Of a stretch of 35,928 bases of DNA, positions 1 to 8,935 are shown piece by piece. This stretch comes from Hyphomonadaceae bacterium. Lineage in GTDB: Bacteria; Pseudomonadota; Alphaproteobacteria; Caulobacterales; Aquidulcibacteraceae. The position numbers and the translations under genes were made by a program. A model generated the notes under the pieces. The model saw only the letters and a program-made list of their open reading frames with translations. It was not told where the DNA came from and ran no database searches. The stretch is from assembly GCA_014378995.1 (NCBI GenBank), contig JACMMP010000023.1, positions 1 through 35,928 on the forward strand, read 5' to 3'. Each line of letters begins with the position of its first letter. Within the stretch, counting starts at the first letter, position 1.

Positions 1-670
1 CGCCGAGGTCGAGCGCCAGCGCGAGCGCCAGCGGCGCGCCATAGGTGGCGTAGTGGCGGCTGCGCGAAAACGTAGCGAAGCCGCCCTTTGCCTGCGCGAG
101 GAGCCGCGGCGCGTCCACAAGCACGACCACCGCACCGCCAAGCGCGAGCCCGGCGAAAGGCGCTGCTGCGCCGAGATCGAAAACGACCAGGAACGCGACG
201 CCCGCGGCGAACCCGAGCGCGAGATACGCCGTTTCAAGTAGCGCGTAACGGCCAAAGGCGAGCGCGGCGCGGTCGCTTTCGCGCGCAATTCGCGTCACGA
301 AGCGCAGCACAGCTGCGCCCGCGGCAAAAGCCGCAATTGCGTTGACGTCGCCGGCAAGGCCCGCGTGCGTGAGGATGAGGCCGGTCGCCAGCACGGTCAG
401 CAGGCCGAGCGCCAGCGCGATCGCGACCAGGGTGGCGAAGTGATCGGCCAGGCGCCTGCCGGCCTGGGCGGTGGCGAAAAAGCGGAACGCCGCAGATTCG
501 GCCCACGTGAACAGAACCGTATGCGCGGCCATCGAGAGCGAGAGCGCCAGCGCATAGCGGCCGAACTCCTCGGCGCTCATCAGCCGCGTGAACGCGGCGA
601 GCGCGCCGAAGCCGACCAGCGCCTGCACCACCTGAAGCGGCGCCAGCGAGAGGAGACGCGCCGCTTTCAT
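1..670 (-). CDS. Polysaccharide flippase-like membrane protein (partial, runs off the left edge)
   Basis: The reading frame opens with ATG at 670 and stays open for all 223 codons to the window edge, so the C-terminus is missing. The start overlaps the stop of the upstream sugar transferase by ATGA (667-670), which implies translational coupling in one operon. The visible part is very hydrophobic, with repeated membrane segments rich in Ala, Leu, Val and Gly. Between them are short basic loops, for example FTRLMSAEEFGRYALAL near residues 27-43; a loop of the form 'eFGrYaLal' after the first helix is typical of Wzx/MATE-like oligosaccharide flippases. By family knowledge such proteins move lipid-linked sugar units across the inner membrane. 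The neighbouring glycosyl-1-phosphate transferase fits that role. The exact substrate cannot be read, and another multi-pass exopolysaccharide protein is possible. Confidence 0.72.
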   Translation of the reverse strand, partial: MKAARLLSLAPLQVVQALVGFGALAAFTRLMSAEEFGRYALALSLSMAAHTVLFTWAESAAFRFFATAQAGRRLADHFATLVAIALALGLLTVLATGLILTHAGLAGDVNAIAAFAAGAAVLRFVTRIARESDRAALAFGRYALLETAYLALGFAAGVAFLVVFDLGAAAPFAGLALGGAVVVLVDAPRLLAQAKGGFATFSRSRHYATYGAPLALALALDLG

Positions 671-2289
671 CGCGCGGTTTTGGTGTCGCCGAACAGAACC
701 GGCGCGGTGCGCATCAGGATTTGCAGGTCGAGCCACAGCGAAGCGCGCGAGACGTAATCGAGATCGAGCTTGAGACGGCGGCGCACCGCGGCGGGGGTCT
801 CGATCGGCCCGCGCGAGCCGTTGACTTGCGCCCAGCCGGTGATGCCGGGCTTCACGCGATGGCGATGCGCGTATTCAGCGACGATGTGCTCAAGATCGCG
901 CTCAGCGGCTTTCATGCCGATGGCGTGCGGACGCGGGCCGACCAGGCTCATCTCGCCGCGCAGTACGTTAATAAGCTGCGGCAGCTCGTCGAGGCTGGTG
1001 CGGCGCAGGAAAGCGCCGATGCGCGTCACACGCGGATCGTTGGCGCACACTTGGCGCAGCGGCGCCCCCGGCTCGTGACGCATGGTGCGGAATTTCAGCA
1101 CTGTGATCACGCGATTGTTGAAGCCGTGGCGGCGCTGGCGGAACAGCACCGGGCCTTTGCTATCCAGTTTGACCGCGATGGCGATCGCCAGCATCGGCAG
1201 CGCGAAGAGAACGAAGAGCCCGGCGCTGACGATGAGATCCTCCGCGCGCTTGATCATGGCGCGCCGCGCGCTGTGCGGACGGCCGGAGACACACGCCACC
1301 GCGGCGCCGCCGAGGCGCGCCACATTGCCGCCGCGCACGCTCTGGGTGTCGTAATCAAGCAGAAGGTCCACGCGATTGGGAATTGCGCGCAGACGCTCGA
1401 TGATGTCCCGAACGCGGGTTTCGGCTTTTTGCGTCACCGTGATGACGATGCGGTCGACGTGCGGGAGGCCTTCCCATGCGAGGAGGTCGTCGAGATTGCC
1501 GCCCACTGGCGTTGCGGCCAGCGCGCCCGGAGCGCGCGAGAGCCGGTCGTCGACGACGGCGACGACGCGCGCCTCACCGGATTTGGCGGCGCGCGTGACG
1601 AGGCGTTCCGCCGCCTCGGTTGCGCCGACGAGCACGATGGTCTCGGAGAAGACGCCGCGGCGATGCGCGGCGGCGCTGCGGGCGTCCGGCGCGAGAACGT
1701 GCGCGACGACGAGGCCGATAATGGCGCCCAGCGCCAAGCCGCCGATCCCGCGCTCAGGGCGGATGCGGCGCGGCGTGACGCGGTAAGTTTCAGTGAGCCA
1801 TAGCCCGGCTTTCAGTCCGAGCGCGCCGAGCACAAAGGCCAGAGCCTGGCCGAGCGGCAATTCGGCGAGCCCCACGCCTGCGCCCCACAAGGCTGCAAAT
1901 TGCGCGGCCAGTGCGACGATGATCCAATCCAGCGCCTGGATCAGACGGATGGCGTAGCGCGGCTCTACGTGGAGCCCGCGCCGGGTCAATTCAGGGAAGG
2001 CGCGATCGAGGCTTGGCGCTGCGTCGTTGGCGGGAGAGGGCGTCTCGTCGGTGCGGTACGCCGCTTCCGCTGAACCGTCCCAGCTCTCGCCGGTCCAGGC
2101 GAACTGATCGATCCGAAGCCCGAACAGGCAGAACGAGCCGGCCAGTTCGGCAAGCTTACGAGCTTCGCGGGTTGAGGCGTCCGCCTCGTCGCCAGCATCG
2201 CTTTCGTGGGCGCGCGCGCCCAACGCCTCGAAGCTCTCGGCGGCCTGCTCCAATTCGGCGCCAAGACGCTGCAATGCTGGCTGGGACAT
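667..2289 (-). CDS. Polyprenyl-phosphate glycosyl-1-phosphate transferase (exopolysaccharide priming enzyme)
   Basis: This 540-residue protein belongs to the bacterial sugar transferase family (WcaJ/PssY/GumD type), which moves a hexose-1-phosphate from a nucleotide sugar to undecaprenyl phosphate and so starts repeat-unit synthesis at the inner membrane. Order of parts: an acidic soluble N-terminal region of about 110 residues, a few membrane segments near 115-205, a nucleotide-binding-like domain beginning [10 protein letters not shown] near 215, and the catalytic domain from about 345. The catalytic part shows KRAEDLIVS, the hydrophobic hairpin, [43 protein letters not shown] and [11 protein letters not shown], all family hallmarks. 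The extra N-terminus is longer than usual and has no family I recognise. The likely ribosome site is AAGGGCG about nine bases before the ATG. The downstream flippase gene overlaps it by four bases. Confidence 0.92.
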   Translation of the reverse strand: MSQPALQRLGAELEQAAESFEALGARAHESDAGDEADASTREARKLAELAGSFCLFGLRIDQFAWTGESWDGSAEAAYRTDETPSPANDAAPSLDRAFPELTRRGLHVEPRYAIRLIQALDWIIVALAAQFAALWGAGVGLAELPLGQALAFVLGALGLKAGLWLTETYRVTPRRIRPERGIGGLALGAIIGLVVAHVLAPDARSAAAHRRGVFSETIVLVGATEAAERLVTRAAKSGEARVVAVVDDRLSRAPGALAATPVGGNLDDLLAWEGLPHVDRIVITVTQKAETRVRDIIERLRAIPNRVDLLLDYDTQSVRGGNVARLGGAAVACVSGRPHSARRAMIKRAEDLIVSAGLFVLFALPMLAIAIAVKLDSKGPVLFRQRRHGFNNRVITVLKFRTMRHEPGAPLRQVCANDPRVTRIGAFLRRTSLDELPQLINVLRGEMSLVGPRPHAIGMKAAERDLEHIVAEYAHRHRVKPGITGWAQVNGSRGPIETPAAVRRRLKLDLDYVSRASLWLDLQILMRTAPVLFGDTKTAR

Positions 2290-2418
2290 GAGTTAATTCG
2301 CCCTTGAGATGAGTTTGTTGGCCGGCACTCGCGCAAAGGCGGCGCCAATTAACCGTGGGAGGCCTGGCCCGGGCGCCTTGCGGGGCGGCGAGGTCGCGGT
2401 TAAGCGTGGCGCCCTGCC

Positions 2419-2509
2419 GGAGACGTGGCCGAGTGGCTGAAGGCGGCGCCTTGCTAAGGCGTTGTACTCGAACAGGGTACCGAGGGTTCGAATCCCTCCG
2501 TCTCCGCCA
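2419..2509 (+). tRNA. tRNA-Ser (anticodon GCT)
   Basis: The 91-nt sequence folds as a class II tRNA. The acceptor stem is GGAGACG (2419-2425) with CGTCTCC (2499-2505), the discriminator base is G at 2506, and CCA is encoded at 2507-2509. The anticodon loop TTGCTAA (2451-2457) gives anticodon GCT at 2453-2455, reading serine AGC/AGU codons. The long variable arm (TTGTACTCGAACAGGGTACC region) and the G discriminator both fit serine. The T arm contains GGTTCGAATCC. I found no repeated copy of its 3' end elsewhere in the window, so nothing suggests it served as an attachment site here. Confidence 0.97.
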
Positions 2510-2586
2510 GATGCGCATAAAATCAGCCACTTAGATCACGTAAACGAGGCGCATCTCAGTTCGTTTCCGCAAGTGGGCGGCAGGGC

Positions 2587-2612
2587 GGAACGCTCGCCCT
2601 CTTCCTCCCGTT
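2587..2612 (+). promoter_or_regulatory. EcfG-type general stress promoter for the CheB-like gene
   Basis: GGAAC (2587-2591) and CGTT (2609-2612) are separated by exactly 17 bases, matching the alphaproteobacterial sigma-EcfG consensus GGAAC-N16/17-CGTT. The predicted transcription start falls only a few bases before the ATG at 2622, so the transcript would have almost no leader. This agrees with the lack of a clear Shine-Dalgarno sequence there. The match is to a short consensus, so chance cannot be excluded. A second such site lies at 9423-9447. Confidence 0.6.
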
Positions 2613-2621
2613 GTCACCTCG

Positions 2622-3608
2622 ATGGCCACGCATCCCATTATCGTTATCGGGGCCTCGGAGGGCGGGGTCAGCGCGTTGCGGGGATTGCACGCGGCGCTGC
2701 CGGAGAATTTGCCGGCGGCGGTTTTTTTCGTTTTGCATATCGGCGCGCATGACAGCGAGTTGCCGGAAATTTTGAACGGTGGCGGGCCATTGCTTGCGGC
2801 CCATCCCAACGATGGCGATCCGATCCGTCCTGGCCGCGTCTATGTGGCCCCGCCGGACCGCCACATGATGGTTGCGGACGGCGCTATTCGCCTCACCAAG
2901 GGGCCGCGCGAAAATTTCGTGCGCCCGAGCATCGATCCGCTGTTTCGCAGCGCGGCTGAATCGTACGGGCCAGGCGCGGTCGGCGTGATCCTGACCGGCG
3001 GCCTGAACGATGGGACGGCCGGGCTCTATGAAATCAAGCGCCGTGGCGGCGTCGCGGTCGTGCAGGATCCGAGCGACGCGACGAACCCAAGCATGCCGCG
3101 CAGCGCGCTCAGTCACGTGGCGGTGGATCATTGCGAGCCGCTGGCGCTGATCCCGCAACTGCTTCAACGCATCGTGGCGGGGCTTATCGCCTCATCACCT
3201 CAAACCCCCAGTGAAGGCCTGGAGAGCGACATGGACGCGGAATACAGACATGACCAGCCGGTTGCGGTGACGTGCCCCGATTGCGGCGGCGCGTTGCGGC
3301 AAACGCAGCTCGGAACGCTGACGCAATTCCGCTGTCACATCGGCCACGTTTATACGGCGGAAGCGATGGTCACCGGTCAGTTCAGGGCGATGGAGCAAGC
3401 AATGGAAGCGGCGCTGCGTTCGATAAGCGAGCGCGCGAAATTGTGCCGGGAGATGGCCGAGCTCACCGGAGCCGGACAAGTGTTCAGCGCTCAATGGCGT
3501 CAAGCGATGGACGAAGCGCACGAGAGCGCGGCGCCGTTGCGAGAGCTGCTGGAACGTGAGTGGATACATCCACCGCTGACGAGGCCGCACCTGGTATCGT
3601 CAGATTGA
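2622..3608 (+). CDS. Stand-alone CheB-like protein-glutamate methylesterase with C-terminal zinc-ribbon
   Basis: This 328-residue protein starts directly with the CheB catalytic domain and has no receiver domain. The family removes methyl groups from receptor glutamates using Ser, His and Asp. Candidates here are Ser12 (GASEGG), His39 (VLHIGAHD) and Asp130 (TGGLNDGT). After about residue 195 comes an unusual tail with CPDCGGALRQ and CHIGH near 220-242, a likely zinc-binding ribbon, followed by a charged helical segment near 245-300. CheB-type proteins with such a tail occur outside classical chemotaxis operons. No receptors, CheA or CheW are visible nearby. The gene converges on the response regulator and their ends overlap by nine bases. 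An EcfG-like promoter precedes it, so a role in stress signalling is inferred. The substrate is unknown. Confidence 0.85.
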   Translation: MATHPIIVIGASEGGVSALRGLHAALPENLPAAVFFVLHIGAHDSELPEILNGGGPLLAAHPNDGDPIRPGRVYVAPPDRHMMVADGAIRLTKGPRENFVRPSIDPLFRSAAESYGPGAVGVILTGGLNDGTAGLYEIKRRGGVAVVQDPSDATNPSMPRSALSHVAVDHCEPLALIPQLLQRIVAGLIASSPQTPSEGLESDMDAEYRHDQPVAVTCPDCGGALRQTQLGTLTQFRCHIGHVYTAEAMVTGQFRAMEQAMEAALRSISERAKLCREMAELTGAGQVFSAQWRQAMDEAHESAAPLRELLEREWIHPPLTRPHLVSSD

Positions 3609-3977
3609 CGCTTGCGCCGCGTCTTGCATGAACATTTCGACTCTCGCCTTCAAATCTTCCAGCGCAAAGGGCTTAGCCAACATCGGGCTGCTCGCCCAGT
3701 TTTCGCTCAAGCCGCGCACGCCGTAGCCTGAAAGGAAGACGAACGGGATGCCACGCGCCTTGAGCACTTCGGCGACAGGATAGATTTCCTCGCCCGCGAC
3801 ATTGATGTCGAGAAAGGCCAAGTCGATGGTCTCGGTCTCGGCGAGGCGCATGGCGTTGAGCACGCGCGAGACCGGGCCAACCACACCGTGGCCGAGCGCG
3901 ATGAGGCAATCCTCGATGTCGAGCGCGATCATCATTTCATCTTCGACGACGAGGATTTGGAACTGCCGCTGGGTCAT
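3600..3977 (-). CDS. Single-domain response regulator
   Basis: This 125-residue protein is a lone receiver domain with no output domain. The acidic pocket is VVEDEMM near residues 10-16, the phosphoacceptor is Asp57 (LAFLDINV), and the conserved switch and lysine region reads FLSGYG followed by MLAKPF. Family members take a phosphate from a partner kinase and act by protein contact or as a phosphate sink. Its start overlaps the stop of the large HWE kinase gene by ATGA (3974-3977), so the two are almost certainly co-translated and form a pair. Pairs of an HWE kinase and a single-domain regulator, such as LovK/LovR of Caulobacter, tune the general stress response; applying that here is inference. 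The 3' end overlaps the convergent CheB-like gene. Confidence 0.9.
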   Translation of the reverse strand: MTQRQFQILVVEDEMMIALDIEDCLIALGHGVVGPVSRVLNAMRLAETETIDLAFLDINVAGEEIYPVAEVLKARGIPFVFLSGYGVRGLSENWASSPMLAKPFALEDLKARVEMFMQDAAQASI

Positions 3978-6900
3978 GCCGGCGCCTCAATCGACGCCAA
4001 AGGCGCGTCGAGCAGGAAGGAAACGCCGGCGCCGTCGAAGCGGAGCTTCGCTTCGCCGTTGAGATGATGCGCGAGGCCGCGCTCGATCAAACGAGAACCG
4101 AGGCCCCGCCGCGTCGGCGCCGTGACTGGCGGGCCATTGCTTTCGCGCCATTCCAGCCGCAAGCGCCGCTCATCGTCGCCGTTATCGACCTGCCAATGCA
4201 CACGAACCCGTCCGCTCGGAACGGAGAATGCGCCATACTTGGCGGCATTGGTCGCGAGCTCATGAAACGCCATCCCCATTGCCAGCGATGCGCTGGGGGT
4301 GAGCTTAAGATCTGGGCCATCAATGGCGACGCGGTTGGCGTCTCCGTTTGCGTAAGGCGCAGCTTCCGCGAGGAGCAGGTCGCGCAACGGCGATCCCTTC
4401 CAATCGCCGTCCGACAGCATGTTGTGGGTGCGCGACATGGATCCGAGCCGCTTTTGAAACGCCTCGCGAAACGCTTTGGGGTCCGGTTCGTCAATCAAGG
4501 TTTGCGACGCGATCGACTGCACCGTCGCCAGCGTGTTCTTGACGCGATGGTTGAGTTCTTGCAGCAGCATCGCCTGGCGCTCGCGTATGCGTATGCGTTC
4601 GGTGATGTCTCGCACGACCAAAGAGGCGCCGGTTATGGCGCCGGCATCGTTCTTAACCGGCGAGACGGTGATCGAGATATCCACGGAGCTGGCGTCGCGG
4701 CGCTGACCCACTGTGTCGTAGTGCTGCACGGTGTCGCCGCGGCTAATCTGGGCGCGCACGTCCAACTCTCCCGATTGCCGCGCCGCTGGTATGATCAGTT
4801 CGACATCCTTGCCGATCGCCTCAGCGCTGGAATAGCCGTAAAGCGTCTCCGCGCCCGCGTTCCAGGAATTGATCGTCCCATTGAGGTTCAGCCCAATGAT
4901 GGCGTCGCCGGACGAAACGACCATTGCCGATCGAAGCGCGCGCTCGGCCTCCAGTTTTTTGCGGTCGGTCACGTCCACGAACGTGACCACCACGCCGTCG
5001 ATGACATTATCGAGCCGGCGATAGGGCCGGATGCGCATGATGAAGGCGCGGCCGGCAGCAGTCGTCACTTCATGCTCGATCACCGAGAGCGTCCGCAAGA
5101 CGCGCGCGACATCGTCGGCGAGGCGGCCATACTCGAAACGGGTGGCGATCTCGGTGACGGGCCGATGATAATCGCTTTCGCGCAAGTGGAAGAGGTCGGT
5201 CATGGCCGGCGTGAAGTTCGTCACGCGCAGGTGCGTATCGAGGAAGAGCGTGGCGACATCGGTGCTGTCGAGGAAGTTCTTCAAATCGCTATTCAGCCGC
5301 AGCAGTGTGTCGTTCTTGGCGCTCAGTTCGGCGTTGACGGTCTGCAGCTCTTCATTGATCGACTGCATTTCCTCTTTTGAGGTTTCCAGTTCTTCGTTGG
5401 TCGATTGCAGCTCTTCGTTGACGGACTGATATTCCTCGTTCGCGGACTTCATCTCCTCATTATTGACCTCCAGCTCATCGACGCTGGCTTGCAGCCGCTC
5501 GCGCGTCAGCGCGAGTTCCTGTTCGAGGTCATGAACCCCTTCCTGGCTGGGCGCGACGGTTGCCGGCGTGGGTCCGCGATCGAGAAAGGCAAGCACGTAA
5601 AATCCGCCCTCGCCGGCGACAGGCTCGGCGATCAGATCGACAACGTGCGAGGCGCCGTCGATCTCGAGCGCGATGTTCTTCTGCACCGCCGCTTCACGCC
5701 CGCGCATGGCCTTTTGCAGCGCCGCGCGCGCAGCGGGCCGCAGCGGCCGTTGCAGCAGGTTGAAGAGATCGAGGCTGGCTGCGCCGGGTGAGGGTCCAAG
5801 GTATTTCGCCACTTGGCCCGAGAACCGCACCACGTCGTTGCGCGCATCGACCACGACATAGGCGGGGAAGTGCCGCTCCATCACGCGGCGCGCATCGATG
5901 TCGAGCCGGTCTTCCCCGTTTGCCGCCGGGCGCGCTGGCGCGCGATCGGGCGCAGACTTCTCCGGCGCGTGAGTCGCGAGGGTTGGCAGCGGTACTGGGG
6001 CGTCCCTCCGCTGAAAGATGCGATGCTTTTTGTCGACGGTGGAGAAACCTCTGCTCTGCCGCGTGACGCTTTCCGAGGCGCCCAGGAAGAGGTAGCCGCC
6101 CGGCCGCAGCGCGTATTGGAAAACACCCATCAGCCGATCCTGCGCCGGCGGCTGCAGATAGATGAGAACATTGCGGCACACGATCAGGTCCAGCTTCGAG
6201 AACGGCGGATCCTTGATGGCGCTGTGAACGGAGAACACGCAGAGTTCGCGGATGGCTTTAGTCGGGCACCACAGGCCGTTCTCGTCGACGAACCATTTTT
6301 CGCGGCGCGCCGGTGTGACGCCTTCAAGTTGGTCGAGCCGGTAGCGCCCGGCGCGGGCGTGGGCGACGGCGTCTTCGTCGATGTCGGTGGCGAAGATTTG
6401 CACCCTGGGCGCGCCGTCGCGGCCGCTCAGCTTTTCCTTCAGCAGAATGGCGATGGAATAGACTTCCTCACCCGTCGCGCAGCCGGCGATCCAAACCCGG
6501 ATTTGATCGTCCGCGCCCTTATTGTCGACGATGTTGGGGAGCGCCTGCGCCTCCAACGCCGCGAACGCTTCGGGATCGCGGAAAAATTCGGTGACGCTGA
6601 TCAGAAATTCCTGGAACAGCAGGCGGACTTCATGCGGATCCTTGCGCAGCCGATCGATGTAATCTTCCATCGAGTCCAGATGCAGCACCTGCATCCGGCG
6701 CTGGATGCGGCGCGTGACGGTCTTTTCCTTGTACTGACTGAAATCGTGTCCGACGACGCTGCGCACGATGCGGCATATCTTGTCGAGGTTCTCCTCGGCG
6801 ACGGCAATTGCGCCATCGGGACCGATGCGCCCCCGCAGGCTGGCGAGATGGCGCTGATAGGTGATCAGCCTCTCCGGCATCTCTTCCACAGTCAGCACTT

Positions 6901-7471
6901 GATCGACGCGGCCGGTGGCGGCGGCGCTGCTCGGCATGCCCAGCTTGGCGTGAGAATCAAATTCGGCTTGCGCCAGCGTGAGGCCGCCATGCTCCTTGAT
7001 CGCGGCAAGGCCGACGCTGCCGTCGCTGCCGCCGCCCGAGAGCACGACGCAGACGGCGTTGTCGCCTTGCGCTTCGGCGAGCGAGACGAAAAACGCATCG
7101 ATCGGCCGGCGCGTCTCGCGCGGCGGCGCCGGGCGCGTGATGCGCAGAATATCTTCGTCCATGGTCAACGTCGCATCGGGCGGAATGACGTAGACGTGGT
7201 TGGCCGCAACCTGCGCGCCGTCCGCCGCTACGCTAACGGGCATCTGCGTCGCCGCAGACAGGAGTTCTACCAGCATGCTTGAGCGGTTGGGATCGAGATG
7301 CTGGACCAACACGAACGCCATGCCGCTATTGGCGGGCATGAGCGAGAAGAAGGTTTTGAAAGCCTCCAGCCCGCCAGCGGACGCGCCGATGCCAACCACC
7401 AGCGGCGGCGCCGACGGGTCCCGGATTACGCTCTCTTGGTCTTTAATTCGCTTGGTCGGGGACTTGCCCAT
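3974..7471 (-). CDS. CheB-CheR-PAS-HWE histidine kinase fusion
   Basis: I chose the ATG at 7471, preceded by GAGGCAGG, giving 1,165 residues; the frame is open further upstream to 7603. Domains in order: CheB methylesterase (about 23-205; Ser31 in GASAGG, His58 in VQHLD, Asp150 in GGSDGS); CheR methyltransferase (about 220-490; SAM motif WIAGCATGEE near 327-336 and DLIVCRNVLIYL); a PAS-like segment (about 536-631); a long coiled coil of NEE repeats (about 646-731) such as SANEEYQSVNEELQSTNEEL; two PAS domains (about 736-836 and 846-961); and an HWE kinase core with phosphoacceptor His975 (LNHRVKN), an N-box (HELATNAAKYG) and the LEWRE motif that names the family. The overlapping response regulator is its likely partner. 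It probably senses an intracellular signal and links methylation enzymes to phosphorylation. Confidence 0.93.
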   Translation of the reverse strand: MGKSPTKRIKDQESVIRDPSAPPLVVGIGASAGGLEAFKTFFSLMPANSGMAFVLVQHLDPNRSSMLVELLSAATQMPVSVAADGAQVAANHVYVIPPDATLTMDEDILRITRPAPPRETRRPIDAFFVSLAEAQGDNAVCVVLSGGGSDGSVGLAAIKEHGGLTLAQAEFDSHAKLGMPSSAAATGRVDQVLTVEEMPERLITYQRHLASLRGRIGPDGAIAVAEENLDKICRIVRSVVGHDFSQYKEKTVTRRIQRRMQVLHLDSMEDYIDRLRKDPHEVRLLFQEFLISVTEFFRDPEAFAALEAQALPNIVDNKGADDQIRVWIAGCATGEEVYSIAILLKEKLSGRDGAPRVQIFATDIDEDAVAHARAGRYRLDQLEGVTPARREKWFVDENGLWCPTKAIRELCVFSVHSAIKDPPFSKLDLIVCRNVLIYLQPPAQDRLMGVFQYALRPGGYLFLGASESVTRQSRGFSTVDKKHRIFQRRDAPVPLPTLATHAPEKSAPDRAPARPAANGEDRLDIDARRVMERHFPAYVVVDARNDVVRFSGQVAKYLGPSPGAASLDLFNLLQRPLRPAARAALQKAMRGREAAVQKNIALEIDGASHVVDLIAEPVAGEGGFYVLAFLDRGPTPATVAPSQEGVHDLEQELALTRERLQASVDELEVNNEEMKSANEEYQSVNEELQSTNEELETSKEEMQSINEELQTVNAELSAKNDTLLRLNSDLKNFLDSTDVATLFLDTHLRVTNFTPAMTDLFHLRESDYHRPVTEIATRFEYGRLADDVARVLRTLSVIEHEVTTAAGRAFIMRIRPYRRLDNVIDGVVVTFVDVTDRKKLEAERALRSAMVVSSGDAIIGLNLNGTINSWNAGAETLYGYSSAEAIGKDVELIIPAARQSGELDVRAQISRGDTVQHYDTVGQRRDASSVDISITVSPVKNDAGAITGASLVVRDITERIRIRERQAMLLQELNHRVKNTLATVQSIASQTLIDEPDPKAFREAFQKRLGSMSRTHNMLSDGDWKGSPLRDLLLAEAAPYANGDANRVAIDGPDLKLTPSASLAMGMAFHELATNAAKYGAFSVPSGRVRVHWQVDNGDDERRLRLEWRESNGPPVTAPTRRGLGSRLIERGLAHHLNGEAKLRFDGAGVSFLLDAPLASIEAPA

Positions 7472-7610
7472 TCGACCTGCCTCGATTGCACTTGATCCCT
7501 GTTCGGCTTCCGCAATGTAGCCACTAACCAGGAGCCAATAGCGTAGGTGCTGCGGGTGCGAATACCTAGGCCTTTGTTGCGCAAACGGCCGCTTGCGACC
7601 CAAACAAGCG

Positions 7611-7639
7611 AAAAGGGCCCGGCTTAGCGCCGGGCCCTT
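7611..7639 (-). terminator. Rho-independent terminator after the DUF3618 operon
   Basis: An 11-bp perfect stem, AAGGGCCCGGC (7613-7623) with GCCGGGCCCTT (7629-7639), encloses the 5-nt loop TTAGC. Read on the minus strand it ends in TTTT (7614-7611). It lies 20 bases past the stop of the DUF3618 gene and upstream of the kinase gene, so it separates the two transcription units. Confidence 0.85.
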
Positions 7640-7658
7640 CCGTTTTACTCACAGTCGA

Positions 7659-8552
7659 TTAGTGCAAGGGGTCGATGTTTAGGCCGCTGTTCGGGCTTTG
7701 CACCTTTTCCTGGACGAGGCGGGCGCCGCGTTCGGCAAGGTCGGCGCCTTGACGGCTCACGGTGTCAGCCACGCCGCGCAGGCCCTGCCGCTCTGGCCGG
7801 CTAAGCGGCGCGAGCAAGCCCACCAGTGCGCCGGCGCCGATGAGGATAGCGCCCACGGCGAGCGGGTTTTGCTGGTAGAAATGCTCGGTGCTGTGACGCA
7901 CCTCGGTCGCCCGCGTGCCGATTGCGCGCGCGCTGTCACTCGCCTTGTGCGAGATGTAGCTTACGCCATCGGACGCCTTGTGGCCGACGAACTTCGCGCC
8001 ATCGGTCGCCCGATGTGCGACGCCCGAAAGGGTGCGGCCGATGCGATCACGGGCGCCGGCGGCGGCGCTCTTCACACCATCGACGGTTTTTCCCACGCGC
8101 TCCTTGAAGTCGTGGATGGCTTCGCCTGCTTTTTGCTTCAGGCCGAGAGCGCCAGCGTAAGCTTGATGGACGCGTTCATTGTACGCCTCGTCCGTCTCGT
8201 TCGGCATGCGCGGCGTCGACCAGCGGGCCTCTTCGACCGACCGATAGGTGTGATCGTTCGACCAATCATCGGCGCTGATGTGCGACTGATTGGACTTGTT
8301 ACGATTGTTGATGACGAGCCACGCCACGCCGGCGCCGATCAACAATAACGGCAGGGGATTTTCCTGCGCTTGCCGGGTGACGCCGCGCGTGACGCCGCCC
8401 GCGATTTTCTTTGCCTGGTCTTTGGCCATGCCTGCTACCTCGCTTGCGATTTGATCGGGCGACAATTTACTGCCCAGCGCATCCAGCGTGTCGCTTAGCT
8501 GGCTGCGTGATTGATTGAGATCCGCTTCGATGCGGTCCGTTTCGACACTCAC
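7659..8552 (-). CDS. DUF3618 domain membrane-associated protein
   Basis: This 297-residue protein begins with the DUF3618 signature (about residues 5-45: ADLNQSRSQLSDTLDALGSKLSPDQI), followed by a membrane segment near 66-81 (NPLPLLLIGAGVAWLVIN). A long polar region of amphipathic repeats comes next (GHKASDGVSYISHKASDSAR near 187-206), then a second membrane segment near 229-247 (NPLAVGAILIGAGALVGLLAPL). Such proteins occur in alphaproteobacterial stress operons together with holin-X-like proteins; their molecular function is not established. The start overlaps the stop of the upstream gene by ATGA. With the two genes upstream it forms a three-gene operon behind an EcfG-type promoter, so a role in envelope stress is inferred. 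Confidence 0.85.
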   Translation of the reverse strand: MSVETDRIEADLNQSRSQLSDTLDALGSKLSPDQIASEVAGMAKDQAKKIAGGVTRGVTRQAQENPLPLLLIGAGVAWLVINNRNKSNQSHISADDWSNDHTYRSVEEARWSTPRMPNETDEAYNERVHQAYAGALGLKQKAGEAIHDFKERVGKTVDGVKSAAAGARDRIGRTLSGVAHRATDGAKFVGHKASDGVSYISHKASDSARAIGTRATEVRHSTEHFYQQNPLAVGAILIGAGALVGLLAPLSRPERQGLRGVADTVSRQGADLAERGARLVQEKVQSPNSGLNIDPLH

Positions 8553-8932
8553 GGTGTTTTCTCCTTGATCATGCGGAGATCGCGGGAGACCTGCTCCGCC
8601 GTGCGCGGCAGGCCGATACGATCACTCGAGAGGGCGTTGATGCCCGATTTAACGAGCAGATATGCTGCAATGCCGCCGATCGCCGCCGCCAGGAGCGCTG
8701 CAATCCACATCGGCATCGCTTCGCCGAGCAGATAGGCGACGCCGATTAGAGCCAGCGTCACCGCCGCGCCTGCCAAGACCACCCCGAAGGCTACACGGAT
8801 GACCCCGCCGCCCAAGCCTTTGACCGTTTCTACGGTCTCGGCGCGAGCAAGCCGCACCTCATTGCGCATGAGATCGCCGAGTTGCGTTGCGAGATCGCGT
8901 GTAAGCTCAGAGAGCGAGCGTTCGGCTTGCAT
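8549..8932 (-). CDS. Holin-X-like (phage_holin_3_6 family) membrane protein
   Basis: This 127-residue protein has an amphipathic N-terminus (SELTRDLATQLGDLMRNEVR near 7-26) and two adjacent membrane hairpin segments (about 42-70 and 76-96). A basic C-terminal tail ends KEKTP. This layout, with the phrase 'L..dl..L.r.EveLaraE', is that of the actinobacterial holin-X family, which is widespread in chromosomes and usually not phage-derived. There are no phage genes nearby. It lies three bases downstream of the first operon gene and overlaps the DUF3618 gene by four. Presumed site is the inner membrane; function is unknown beyond association with stress operons. Confidence 0.8.
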   Translation of the reverse strand: MQAERSLSELTRDLATQLGDLMRNEVRLARAETVETVKGLGGGVIRVAFGVVLAGAAVTLALIGVAYLLGEAMPMWIAALLAAAIGGIAAYLLVKSGINALSSDRIGLPRTAEQVSRDLRMIKEKTP

Positions 8933-8935
8933 CGC

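Noticed and set aside
721-1803. Long plus-strand open frame of 360 codons opposite the sugar transferase
   Set aside because: It is antisense to a gene with clear family motifs. Long antisense frames are expected in high-GC DNA, and its product has no recognisable domain.
2419-2509. tRNA-Ser as an integration site for an island
   Set aside because: No repeat of the tRNA 3' end and no integrase were found in the window; the mobile elements lie 9 kb away and use transposase-type ends.
4064-5380. 438-codon plus-strand frame opposite the kinase fusion
   Set aside because: It mirrors the coding strand of well-conserved PAS and HWE domains; its composition is that of an antisense shadow.
5813-7282. 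489-codon plus-strand frame opposite the CheB-CheR part
   Set aside because: It is antisense to catalytic motifs on the minus strand, with no ribosome site and no family.
8549-8932. Prophage signal from the holin-like gene
   Set aside because: Holin-X-like proteins are common chromosomal stress proteins, and no capsid, tail, integrase or lysis genes are near.
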